Below, piece after piece: positions 8,597-19,512 of a stretch of DNA of 64,000 bases. How positions within the stretch are numbered: the first letter of the stretch is position 1; each line of letters starts with the position of its first letter. The notes beneath the pieces were generated by a model. It saw only the letters and a list, made by a program, of their open reading frames with translations. It had not been told where the DNA came from and made no database searches. Location of the stretch: assembly GCA_002189035.1 (NCBI GenBank), contig NEEC01000007.1, positions 1,736,001-1,800,000 on the forward strand, given 5' to 3'. Source of the DNA: Utricularia gibba (taxonomy: Eukaryota > Streptophyta > Magnoliopsida > Lamiales > Lentibulariaceae). The position numbers and the translations under genes were made by a program.

Positions 8597-11500
8597 ATGA
8601 GAGCGCCGCTGGGGGCGGTTGTAGGAAGATGTCCTTCAGCCGGCAGTGAAAATGGTGGGGTGGTGAATGGGAAAGTTGATATAATCAAGCACAATAGAAG
8701 ATGCAGGGATTTAGGTTTTCTTCTGATATTCGTTGCTTTCTGGGTTGCCATGATTGTTAACTCCAGCTTTGGTTTCAATAAGGGAGACCCATTGAGGTAG
8801 ATGCCAAGGAATGCTTGCCTCTTTAACCATTTTTTTTAAGTAGCACATGGCTGTGCATTGCCTTGTGCTCCCGGATCTAATTGCTTCCCAGCATATTGTG
8901 CTTCTTTGTACTTTAGGAGAGTATCAGGGCTTTGATTTTTTCTTCAGCTGCATTTTTACTTCTTTCTTGGAATTCTGTTAACACCAGTGTCCTATCTTGA
9001 ATTTTGCGAAAAAGCTGATACTTGAGATTTGTTATATTTATAAATGCAAGCGAAGATAAATTTGGTATCAGAATATGAATGCTAGTCTGGGTACTTACAA
9101 ATCTGTGTTGTGGCAGGCTAAAATACGGACTGGATTATAAAGGAAATGTGTGTGGTGACAGACATGCTGCTCCTAATCTGCGTGAATTGGAACTCAGATA
9201 CTGGTTGAACCCGAATCAGGTTTACCAAACTGGCGTGAAGGGCACCAGCTTCACACTTTCCAATGCTAGGAGCATTTGCCTGATGGATTGTCCCATTCCC
9301 TCTGACGATTCTTTGAACTGGGTCTGCGACTACCCAGAGGGAGATATAAAAATGTCCACTGATGATTGGATTGATAGAAATTATGATTATTTTGCAGACC
9401 TTACTCCTGAACTTAGAAACACTTCTCTTCAGCTTCAGGGGCCCTGCTATCCAGTGATATTTCCTAGTGTTAATGGTATGTTTGATGATGTAGGATATCA
9501 TTCTCTTATCTGAACTATCTCTACTTTATCAGAATCATTTCAATGTTTATTGTTGAAACATTTTGCACCATTCCCTGTTCAGTTTATTGGACTTGCCAGT
9601 TCGTTGCTCGTGCATCAAATGTCTCAATGACTCATTGGGAGCAAATGGGTGGTGTCAAAATCATAGAGGATATTTCCATTGATAAATCTGTACACAAAGC
9701 AATTAACTCACGATCATCCGTGCTAAAGGTTTGTTGGATTCTACTATCTTTTGGCTGGATCCATCTCATTTTCTTATGTTTGTCTTTGTGTATCTCTATT
9801 CATTGGATGCAACAAGTTTCATAAGAACATTTTATTCAATTTTTGGCCTATTGTAACGTTTTTTGTTAGCACTTCATGCGACCCCCTTCCCACTGTATGT
9901 GTTTTGTGCAGAGATATGTTGCTGATGTTGGAAAAGCATGGCCTGTGTTGCTCGTTTGTGGAGGTCTTCTGCCTCTATTCTTATCAGTAGTATGGCTTTT
10001 GATGATCCGCTATTTCGTTGGCGGAATGCCATGGGTTACAATTGTGTCATTCAACATCCTCGTGGTATCTGTGACAATGTTTTACTATTTGAAAGGTTAG
10101 AATATCGTTTTTTTGGACACATGCATTTCATTGTTGAGTTAAATTAATTTGGTGAATCCTAAAGCAGTATGAGAAATTAAACTAAGACCACATAGTGCAT
10201 GTTCCATAATATTGATCTTAAGTCATACTTATATGAACACGACCCTCAGATTATTGATCTTAAGTGTGTCGCCGCTCTAAACATCTATTTTCCATGTTAT
10301 AGCTGGATGGATTGGAAATGATGCTATCTCCCCCATCATTGGTGAGCATGATCCCTATTATCATGTATCAGCCAGGGTAAGGTTCAAGTTTCCATTGATC
10401 CTTTGAAAATCATCTTATTTTTGGCATTGGAGGAAGTTACAAGAATGTTATTCATTTCAGGAGTTAGGACATCTAAATGTGGCAGCTGTTTTCATGTCAG
10501 CATTGATGATTATTTCTTTCTTATCTTCTATTGCTATAGTACGCCGAATCCTCTTGGCAACCTCTGTGCTGAAGGTAAGCTGTTTCAACAATTCTATTTA
10601 AGAAAAAGGATGAACATATGATTACTCTTTTCACCATTTCTGATGTTACCTGTAGGTTGCAGCAAAGGTAATCAGGGAAGTCCATGTGCTGATAATTTTC
10701 CCAGTAATACCATATGCGATTCTAGCAATCTTTTTCATGTTCTGGTTATCAGCTGCACTTCATCTTTTTAGCTCTGGAAGTATTGCTCAAAATGATTGTG
10801 GTGCAAATTGCTGCGCCTATGATCTAAAAGCAAGGAGAGTGAGCTGTAATAGCTGCTGTGGCTTCAGTGTCCACTACACACACCATATTACTGCTGCCAT
10901 CATTTTTCATCTCTTTGGTGGTTACTGGGCCACTCAGTTTGTCATAGCATGTTCATCAACAGTCATTGCGGGTTCGGTAGCTTCCTATTACTGGACTCGT
11001 GGTGATACTTCTGTAAGTCATTGAACCATAAGTGATTCTGAAGAAGTTGAGCTACTGCATTTGTTTTTTTGTTTGGTGTTTCTCATCTTGTAATATCTGC
11101 ATTGCAGTCAGAGATCCCATTTCTTCCAGTTTTTTCTTCAATGAAACGGCTTGCAAGATACAGTTTAGGATCCATGGCAATTGGCTCTCTTATGGTTTCG
11201 TTTGTCGAATCCATCCGCTTCATACTTGAAGCTCTTCGCCGCAAGCTCAAAAATGTTGATTCAACCACTGCAAGCTGGCCTGGGAAGGCTGTATACAATG
11301 CCTCACATTCTTGCCTGAGGTGCATTGGATCTGTGATAAAATCCGTCAACCGCAATGCATATGTTATGGTAAACTTCATCCTTTAATCTGTGGTTACATC
11401 AAGCATTCATCTCTAACAAGAGGTTTTTTATGGTTTTCAGATTGCAATAACTGGAAAAGGGTTCTTCAAATCATCTGCTGTTGCAACCGATCTGATAATG

Positions 11501-11921
11501 GGCAACATCCTAAGAATTGGCAAGCTGAATGTGATCGGAGATGTCATTCTGTTTCTTGGGAAGCTATGTGTGAGCCTGATGAGTGCACTTTTCGCATTTC
11601 TAATGCTGGACACACACAAATACAAATCATCACATGACAAGATCTCCTCTCCTCTCTTCCCGGTGCTGGTATGTGTGTTCATCATTTTAGCTGATTTCTA
11701 TTGATCATCAGCCTGAATGGTCAAGCATGATGCAGGCTTGCTGGGGATTCGGATACATTGTGGCTAGCCTCTTCTTCGGCGTGGTGGAGATGTCGATCGA
11801 CACGATAATCCTTTCATTCTGCAAGGATTCAGACGAACACCAGGGAAATGCTCAGTTTGCTCCTCTTCTACTGATTGAGACTCTTGATGACTTGAATCAG
11901 CCCCAGAGACTCACACAGTGA
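8597..11921 (+). CDS. CTL1: Choline transporter-like protein (CTL1/CHER1 type)
   Basis: Multi-pass membrane protein of the CTL/SLC44 family. In Arabidopsis CTL1/CHER1 acts in choline transport, membrane trafficking and sieve-plate formation. Ten exons with GT-AG junctions: 8597-8796, 9117-9475, 9583-9728, 9912-10095, 10303-10376, 10461-10574, 10656-11012, 11108-11368, 11441-11668, 11736-11921. They sum to 2109 nt, an intact 702-aa frame of family length. TM1 is near residues 37-57 (GFLLIFVAFWVAMIV). A large Cys-containing external loop follows, then a cluster of TMs (WPVLLVCGGLLPLFLSVVW, VLIIFPVIPYAILAIFF, ITAAIIFHLFGGYW). The C-terminal CTL core includes NRNAYVMIAITGKGFFKSS, FGYIVASLFFGVVEMSIDTI. 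All key blocks are present and nothing is broken. Confidence 0.95.
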
Positions 11922-12860
11922 AGATGGAGGAGGCCTCTCTAAGAGATGGTAGTTTCACTTTGTTATGTATTAGATCCTTATATCCATGCCATAGCCTTGA
12001 CTATCAGCCTTTTAGGCGTATGGACTCATCACATAAGTTTATACATAGGCAACTGTTTTTTGTGTTTCCACAGAACAATGGGGTTCCAAGAGGGCACTGA
12101 AAAAGGCAATAATGTCTGTAGCATATAAGGAGAAGCACAGCAAAAATGAGACTGTAACAAAGAGCAGAATGTTCTTTCAAGATCCAATCTTTAATGCACG
12201 ATCACTGAACAAAATCTGTGTTGACTGGTGCATGATCTGTGTGTTATTTTTTAACATCTTCAATGGCTCTTAAAGCAGCAGAATGCCCATTATCACCAGA
12301 TATGGGAACAGGTTCCAACTCCTCGTCGTTCTGCCTTATCACGGTTCACAGACTCCTTGTCGACTGAGGGCCGCATCGGGGCTCATGGGACACTGAGCCC
12401 TGATGTCAAGAAAGCCTACTCTACTTGCATGATCCATCTCTGCGTAACTGTAAACCAGCCGGATAGAGCCTCTGAGTTACCAAAACTTGGGTTTCATTCG
12501 AAATATACACATACAGTGTGCATTACAACTTAAGAGCTTTTTCACCTGGGGATGCTCTGACTGCAACCTTTTCGCGATATAAGGAAAGCTGTCGGAGACG
12601 GCGAGGAATTGCCGCCTCTTTCCGGGATCAACACCGGCCTCGGGAAGCACACGTTTCTGATAAAGAGGCTTTGCGGGGGAATCTCATCTGAAGGAACTGA
12701 GTGCTCCGCTCCGTGTCATGAAGCAGCTTCATGGCTGGAGTCGAGAGCTTGTAGTGCTTTGCTAATTCTCCCCATAGAAGCACATCCGGCGTCCCTAGTG
12801 CATTGCCTTGACGAAGATTTTAGATTTTTTTCATTGCAGCAGGCGGCGCCGGTTGATTTC

Positions 12861-12949
12861 GACCAATCGGAAGAATTCAAAAGTTTGACCACATCAAAAA
12901 CGGCGCCGTATTGTTTGCGGTCAAACTTTTGAAGTCTTCCATTTTGGTC
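12861..12949. promoter_or_regulatory. Near-palindromic 89-bp element with paired W-box cores
   Basis: Arms 12869-12890 and 12919-12940 are reverse complements over 22 bp with one mismatch (GGAAGA[A/C]TTCAAAAGTTTGACC). The symmetry extends outward less perfectly through GACCAA...TTGGTC to 12861-12949. The centre holds the 10-bp palindrome ACGGCGCCGT (12900-12909). Each arm ends in a TTGACC/GGTCAA W-box core, the binding site of WRKY factors (known consensus). It sits about 60-150 bp upstream of a TATA box at 13010. It could also be a foldback MITE. Confidence 0.6.
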
Positions 12950-13009
12950 ACTGTCCTCTTATAATCTCTCTTACCAAGAAACAGCACATCTCCGACGGTG
13001 AGAACGCCA

Positions 13010-13019
13010 TATAAATAAG
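13010..13019 (+). promoter_or_regulatory. TATA box
   Basis: TATAAATAAG, 60 bp upstream of the ATG at 13070. The spacing would place a start site near 13040, downstream of the out-of-frame ATG at 13024, which supports 13070 as the translated start. Confidence 0.55.
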
Positions 13020-13069
13020 ATTTATGGGTATGGCGCATCACGTCAATAAATCATTCGCTCTCGGCCACC

Positions 13070-13309
13070 ATGGATCAGAGCAACGGCAAAGGCAAGCTGC
13101 TTCCACCCAAATCTCCCGGCGGCCATCCACGGGGCTCGGGTTCTCCGTTCGAAGAGATGAGCGGGCAGCAAAGAAGACGACGTCCGTTTTCAGGGGAGAT
13201 CGTTTGGAGGGCGATCGCTCCGCCGCACCAGCGGCCAAGCTTCAGGTGGAGAAACTTCAGGCCATCTCCTAGCCGTCTGGGATCCCCTTCTCCCATTTCT
13301 GCCAAATAA
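13070..13309 (+). CDS. Hypothetical 79-aa Arg/Pro-rich protein
   Basis: Not recognised. A 79-aa ORF starts at an ATG in strong plant/Kozak context (GCCACCATGG) 60 bp after a TATA box. The protein begins MDQSNGKGKLLPPKSPGG, has a basic QQRRRRPF stretch near residues 33-40, and ends in a Pro/Arg/Ser region (RPSPSRLGSPSPISAK). There is no signal peptide, membrane segment or Cys pattern. The opposite strand and a second + frame (13024-13272) are also open here, so coding status is uncertain. The promoter-like context is the best support. Confidence 0.4.
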   Translation: MDQSNGKGKLLPPKSPGGHPRGSGSPFEEMSGQQRRRRPFSGEIVWRAIAPPHQRPSFRWRNFRPSPSRLGSPSPISAK

Positions 13310-13913
13310 TTTTGCACAAACCTGTAGTGAGTTTTCATCCTTTTCCAATTGTAGAAATGGATCTGCATACTGGTTCAAATCTTTCGATCCACCCCTTCCT
13401 TCGTCCGAGCCCTAAAACCCGGAAGAACTAAAGTTGCCCCGCCGGGTTGATCGGCTGTGGACAGCGTCTTCGGAAAATTCGTGGGCGAGCCACGCAGTGA
13501 AAATATTCACTTTAAACACTCAAAAGAACAAGGAAGTTTTCACTGTGAGCTGGGCTACTCACTGTGGGCCGGAAGCCCAGGAGGCCCAATCTTTGAATTG
13601 CGCTGGGACCGTGAATTTTGAACACCAACGGTCATATTTCTATTGTGATTTAAAAAGAAACGGTCATATTTAAATTATGTATTATAAAAAGCAGAAGCCT
13701 AAAACGTTACATCTTTTTAATTTTTTTTTTGAAGTCGCTTTCGGCCGCAACCAACCTCAGCGCGCTCTGGTGCTTTCTTTTTATATACTTTTGGGTGCCC
13801 TGTTTCTCTGTCAGTCCCGCGCCGATTGTACACTAACGGAGGAAGTTAAAGTCGCCGGAGACGGTAACGTATCCACACGGTGCGGCGCTTTTTTTTTTTC
13901 ACCAGAGAACAGA
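13310..13913. other. Intergenic and 5' region of the DUF4408/DUF761 gene
   Basis: About 600 bp with no recognisable gene. A frame continuous with the next gene is open from 13677, but its N-terminal translation is low-complexity and unlike the DUF4408 start, so it is treated as 5'UTR or promoter. Confidence 0.5.
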
Positions 13914-15282
13914 ATGCTCTCCTTCAAACACCTGCTTCTGGTACCGCCAAGTTTAGTGACCGCCGCGGTTGCGCTGAAGCTATCGGCGCCTGCAATCGTA
14001 GGTGTCTCTGTTTCAGATCTGCCGTCGATATGCAACGGGATCAGTTCTTGGTTCTTCACGCCATGGTACATGTTTCTAGTCATCAACGGCATCATCGCCG
14101 CCATTTTCGCATCCTCCAAACTCTTCGCCGAATCGCCGCATGTGCCTCACTCGCGACGGTTAACGCCGCTGATTGAAAGCATTCCGACGTATTATCCTGC
14201 ATCTTATTACACCTCCGCGACGGAGATTCCTAACGATTGCGGTTCGATTGTGAAACAACCGGAGGCGAATTCCGTGCCCTGCGGAAAATCGAATTGCACT
14301 AAAAACGAACCGGCGTCGTTTCATCTCAATGCCGAACCAGGAAATCCTTCAGGTCTCGCAGCTGACGCAACAAGCAATAAGGAAAATGAGTGCATCCTCG
14401 TCGGTAAACCTTCTCTCAAATCTCCGATTGTGAAGCCGCTAGCCACAGCGGCGGCGCCTAGGTTCGCCGACCGGAGAAATTTCAAATCCAGTTCTCCAGG
14501 TAATTAAACACTCCTCTCTCTCTTTTTTGTGCATTGATTGCTAGTTTCTTTTAGGAAATAATCAGTCACGGGCTAAATGTCACCGTTCGTAGCGTCAATT
14601 TCCTATTCCTCTGTCCTGCGTTTTGTTTTCTAGGTCCGCCGCATTGAGTGCACCAACTAAATTTGACTGTTGTGTTTTGAATAGTGGGGAGCCTTCAAGC
14701 TACACGTCCTCCTAATAGACATGTCACAGCCTCCTTGTTTTAACTCATTAGGTTTTATTCATTTTCGGTTCAAAATTCAGACTGGTCGGGATCACCCTAA
14801 GTTCTACACTACAATTGTATGCCCGTTAAGCCAACTACGAGGGTGGCCCTAGTACATACATGGTTGCCAACCGTTTTTCGGTGCGACTAACTCATGGTTT
14901 TAATATCAAAGCTGAACCCAACTGTCCATTTATCACTGTTTGTCCATCTTCCCAATTCACAGGGCGCAAACCGGTGTTGGGAATATCAAGGGCAACGAGA
15001 CAACACACACTGGAGGATACATGGAAAGTAGTAACAGAGGGACGCGCCACGCCCTTAACCAGGCGCTTGAGTAAGCCAGAGATGTGGGAGAAGACCCCGC
15101 CGCCGAAGACATCTAATGACAATGCGAACGCTCGTAGCCCTTCATCCGCAGGGAGCAATGACGGTGCAGGTGTTCCCAGGAGGGACGAACTGAACCGGCG
15201 CGTGGAGGCCTTCATCAGGATGTTCAAGGAGGATATGAGGCTACAGAGACAGGAGTCGTTGAACAGCGCAGGCAAGCGGTGA
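13914..15282 (+). CDS. DUF4408/DUF761 domain protein (cotton-fibre-expressed-like)
   Basis: Two exons, 13914-14499 and 14963-15282 (906 nt, 301 aa), joined by a 463-bp GT-AG intron that keeps phase (SP|GRKP). The start MLSFKHLLL fits the family and was preferred over upstream in-frame Met codons. The N-terminal DUF4408 region has a hydrophobic helix, then ICNGISSWFFTPWYMFLVINGIIAAIFASS as two further membrane-like segments. The middle is Ser/Pro/Asn-rich and disordered. The C-terminus (PRRDELNRRVEAFIRMF, then KEDMRLQRQESL) is the DUF761 motif found in many plant proteins of unknown function. Membrane location is inferred; no enzymatic role is known. Confidence 0.88.
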
Positions 15283-16241
15283 GTGATCCTCCATCTCCCT
15301 TTTCAACTACTTCATCATCCTCCATTTATCAAAAAAGTTCCGCATCTTTGTGATTTCATGGGATATCCCCACTTTTTAAGGGTTAATTTTCCGTACTGGG
15401 ACCAAGTATTCATTATCTGTAATCATATATTTTAATTATTACCTTTTTGTTTAAATGAAATTCACCCTTTCACCAATTCCAATTCCAGGCATCTATATGT
15501 AAACATTGGGCCCGAGTACTCCGCGGTCCCAAAGTTGGCCTTTCACATTTTCAACATCCTCATCATTCCTGTCTTAGCGTCATTTTTGTCCTAATCCTAC
15601 ATCTATACATGCACGTTTTTCACACGCTAATCTGGTCTATAGATGCAACAACGCACGGTGCATTGGATTCATATGCATGAAAGTATGCGAAGTTATTTAA
15701 TTATTTTAAATATTTTTAATGAAAAAAACACATGACTAATAATCCAGATACAAACTCACATGCTATGATGCACAAGTAGGGATGCATGCATTCGGGGATA
15801 TATGGATGGGAATGTGGAGATTTACTAAACCTAAATTTATCTGTATTTAAACTAAAATTATTTATTAAATAAAAAAAATTAAAATATTTAAAATTATATA
15901 ATATCAACTTAGCAACTTAATATATAAGATTTAGCCTTTTAATAATATTTATGAATAAAATTAAATTAAATTAGTGAAGCGTAATTTGTTGGTAAATACA
16001 TATAGTATGTGAATTTACATAAAACAAAAAAAACCGCATGCATCATATCTCGCACGAACTAAGGGAGGATAGGGTGACACGGGGACACGTTTACACAAGA
16101 GGGAGGGAGATAACGGTCAATGCCCCGCTGCTAGTCTATTATTCCATCATTCCCATCTCGCCTGTCCTCCTTCCAAATGTTCCGTTCCCTGTCTCACTCA
16201 AGCTCACAAGCCAATTCCGAATTCAATCGTTCACTGCAACC
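15283..16241. other. Intergenic, AT-rich; nothing recognised
   Basis: About 960 bp between the DUF761 gene and CNGC4, with long A/T tracts around 15700-16030. The right end should hold the CNGC4 promoter. No tRNA, repeat or ORF that I can support. Confidence 0.5.
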
Positions 16242-19092
16242 ATGCCGCATCCAGACGAAGACTCCGACGCCTCCTCCTCCTCCGCCGCCTCCGAACCCGA
16301 ATCTGATTCCGGGAGCAGTAGGTATCTTCTTCGAGGAAGGAGACCCGGTCGCGCTTCGGTTTGGGTTTCGGTTCAACAATGGAACCGCATATTCTTGTTG
16401 GTATCGGCCGCAAGCCTATTCGTCGATCCTTTATTCTTCTATGTTCTTTCCATAAGCGAAAGCTTTGTGTGTATCTTCATCGACGGGTGGTTCCTCCTCT
16501 GCGTCACCCTCCTCCGGTGCATGACCGATGCTCTGCATCTCTTCAACATGTGGATACAGTTCAAGATTAAGCACCGTACGGGTGTTGCGGGTTCCAAATC
16601 CGGGTTCAAGTCGACGACAAGTTACTTCTTTGATCTCTTCGTGATCCTTCCTCTCCCTCAGGTTGGTCAGTGACTCTTTTTTCACCATAAACAAAGAAAT
16701 GTATTTCTGGTTCATCCTCGTTCTTCCGTGTCAGTATTTGAAAATGAAAAGTAAACAGTCAGAGTTATGATAAATATATGCCCTGTGAAAAAAGTTATTC
16801 TGATTCTGCCCAGAATGTTTCCGGAGTACAGACAGTCTAGGGTTTAGTGTTCTCTTGAACTCGGAGTATCCATCTTATGAGTGAAAAGCAATGATTTGGA
16901 GAGGAGCGGTGAAGCTGAGGGTAACAGAGCTTTGGAAGTAGTGTGTGGTGCTACGTAGAAAGCTGAGCCATTGCATGTGACTGTTTGTCCTCATTTTCCG
17001 TGCGAACTGAAAGTGATACTTCAATTTTCAAGCTTGGAATGATGGAATCCAAATGATATTTGTTGGCATATTTTCCAAATTCTTCATCATTTGGAGTTGC
17101 GTGACGCAGATCTTGACATGGGTGGTAATTCCCAAACTATTGAAAGAAGGGTTGATTACAGCGGCGATGACAACACTGCTGCTGATGTTCGTGTTTCAAT
17201 ACCTGCCGAAAATTTACCACTCCGTCGACCTCCTCCGCCGCATGCAGCGACTTTCCGGTTACATCTTTGGCACCATCTGGTGGGGGTTGCCCTCAACATG
17301 ATCGCCTATTTCGTTGCATCCCATGTAATCCCAACACCCACCAGAATCACCCCTCTTGGAATGAGCACGCGTGTCATATTATGCAAATGCTTCCTCTGTG
17401 ACAGGCTGTGGGTTCGTGCTGGTACTTACTCGGAATCCAGAGGATAGCAAAATGCTTGAAGGAGGAGTGCGTGAAGACAAATGGATGCAGCAGGAGAATG
17501 ATGGCTTGCCAAGAGTTCATCTACTATGGAACAAGGCGCCTTGTGAGGAGGAACAGAGCGACATTTATATGGGGAGATGTGCAAGCAGCAAGAGCCAAAT
17601 GCTTACAGAACTATGACAATGCTGAGTACGGAGCTTACAAATGGACCGTACAGCTCGTGGCCAACGAGAACAGATTGGAGAAGATGCTGTTCCCCATATT
17701 CTGGGGCCTCATGACTCTAAGGTAAACCGCTGCCCTATCTTTTAGGGCCTCTGCTTCCACGACTGCATCTGTATTTACATTTTCGATGTGGGATAATGTT
17801 TGCTTAGTGTTCTGATTGAGCAGTACATTTGGGAACATGGAATGCACTACGGATTGGTTGGAGGTAGTCTTCATCATCATCGTTCTCACTACTGGACTGC
17901 TGCTAGTCACCATGTTGATCGGCAACATCAAGGTATTGAATGAATGATCTGCTGTTACTACTCACAAAATGCTCCTCCCTGCGTGGAATCAAACCAAGTT
18001 CCTGTCAACAACCAGGTGTTCTTGAACGCCACCACCTCCAAGAAACAAGCCATGAAACTGAGGATGAAGAACCTGGAGTGGTGGATGAAGAAGCGACGCC
18101 TGCCGCAGTCCTTCAGGCAGAGGGTCCGGAACTACGAGCGCCAGCGGTGGGCCGCGATGCGGGGAGTCGACGAATGCGAAATGACTCGGGATCTCCCGGA
18201 GGGCCTCCGGCGAGACATCAAGTACCACCTTTGCTTGGATTTGGTTAGACAAGTAAGTGAACGTGTTCGCTTCAGAAACCCAAGATGTTTTGGTATTGCT
18301 TGTACACTCCATGACCGGTGGTTCCCCTCAGGTCCCCTTGTTCCAGCACATGGATAACTTGGTTCTGGAGAACATCTGCGACAGGGTCAAGTCCCTCATA
18401 TTTACAAAGGGAGAAACAGTAAGCACCGTGAATTTGTGCTTAAAATTAATCACTAGATTATGATAGAATTAATCAGAAACCCTAATTAATCACTATGATT
18501 ACTTTCTACTGCTATTTCACAGTGTGTTTAATCTTCAAGTAATATGTTTTTGTGTTTAATGACTATGGGGAAGATTATGAGAGAAGGAGATCCAGTTCGA
18601 AGAATGATATTCATTGTAAGAGGCCATCTCCAAAGCAGCCAAGTTCTCAGAGATGGTGTTAAAAGTTGCTGTATGTTGGGCCCCGGAAACTTCAGTGGCG
18701 ATGAGCTCCTGTCATGGTGTCTGAGGAGACCCTTTGTGGAGCGGCTTCCGCCCTCGTCGTCGACGCTGGTGACGATGGAGACGACGGAGGCTTTCGGGTT
18801 GGAAGCGGATGACGTAAAGTACGTGACACAGCACTTTCGGTACACATTCGTGAAGGAGAAAGTGAAGAGAAGTGCGCGTTATTATTCTCCGGGGTGGAGG
18901 ACGTGGGCTGCCGTCGCGATTCAGCTGGCTTGGCGGCGGTATAGGCATCGTCTGAGTCTGAATTCTCTGTCGTTTATCCGACCGAGGAGACCACTGTCCA
19001 GGAGCGCTTCTCTCGGGGAAGATCGGCTGCGGCTATACACCGTGATCCTGGCTTCCCCCAAACCAAATCTGGATGAGTTTGGCGATGACTGA
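16242..19092 (+). CDS. CNGC4: Cyclic nucleotide-gated channel, CNGC4 (DND2/HLM1) type, frameshifted
   Basis: Plasma-membrane cation channel of the plant CNGC group IVb. CNGC2/CNGC4 mediate Ca2+ signalling in immunity. Seven exons: 16242-16661, 17110-17324, 17405-17721, 17824-17932, 18016-18252, 18332-18418, 18574-19092. S1 is FLLVSAASLFVDPLFFYVLS. FFDLFVILPLPQ and FQYLPKIYHS mark S3-S5. The pore is FWGLMTLSTFGN. The C-linker has EWWMKKRRLP and RQRVRNYERQRW. The cyclic-nucleotide domain includes PGNFSGDELLSWCLRRPFVERLPPS, followed by an IQ-like WAAVAIQLAWRRYRHR. CNGC4-type sequence runs to the end. The exons sum to 1904 nt, one short. The frame breaks in the G run at 17282-17286, between GYIFGTIWWG and VALNMIAYF. 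Either the allele is null or a base was missed. The N-terminus before S1 is short and lacks the usual D-P-R-S-K-like stretch. Confidence 0.9.
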
Positions 19093-19227
19093 GTTCGTTT
19101 TCAGAGGGCATGATTTCACTGTTGTTGTCGGAATAATGTAAAAGTTGAATATTCTTTCACTACCAATATATACTCAGCTAGTAAGATGGTGGAAAATACA
19201 ATTCACTGATGTACAAAACAAGTGAAC

Positions 19228-19512
19228 TCAATTGGGACCCCAGCAGCTCAAATACATAACCTGCCGGAGTGACTCCTCCGATCTCTTCGATCTATCCACT
19301 CCGATCGCCGTCTTGCTCGACATCGCCACCGAGGCAGGAGCAAGCGTGCTAGAAGTATACGATTTGAGACTGGTTTTGGCTTGTTGCTGTAGAATTCTGA
19401 GGGTATGATTCCATCTGCAGAATCCCAACTCCTTCATCGCCTCCACCGCCAGAACACTCGCTCCGGCCACAAAACTCGGAACCCTGCTCTTCGAACTCAT
19501 GTTCTCGATCAC
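19228..19512 (-). CDS. Wound-induced protein, DUF3774 (WIP) family, copy 1
   Basis: A single-exon protein of 94 aa from 19512, or 90 aa from the second Met at 19500 (MSSKSRVPSF), which matches the paralogue's start. Family hallmarks are an N-terminal Ala/Val-rich helix (FVAGASVLAVEAMKELGFCRWN), a central Ser-rich region, and the nearly invariant tail EESLRQVMYLSCWGPN. DUF3774 genes are induced by wounding and submergence and include WIP peptide precursors (family knowledge). A TATA box (ctttata on +, 19575-19581) lies 63-75 bp upstream. The second copy lies 1.3 kb away in the same orientation. Confidence 0.9.
   Translation of the reverse strand: MIENMSSKSRVPSFVAGASVLAVEAMKELGFCRWNHTLRILQQQAKTSLKSYTSSTLAPASVAMSSKTAIGVDRSKRSEESLRQVMYLSCWGPN

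Larger units (their letters stand above)
11922..13069. other. 3' flank and intergenic region with orphan coding-like stretches
   Basis: About 1.15 kb. The first 300 bp are probably CTL 3'UTR. Two open stretches look coding-like but lack starts and recognisable domains: + strand 12255-12533 (92 codons, including PTPRRSALSRFTDSLSTEG) and - strand 12819-12628 (63 codons, including DVLLWGELAKHYKLSTPAMK). A shorter minus-strand frame ends at 12244 (ELEPVPISGDNGHSAALR). At most one of each overlapping pair is real. They may be exons of a decayed gene. The promoter of the ORF at 13070 occupies the right end. Confidence 0.35.
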
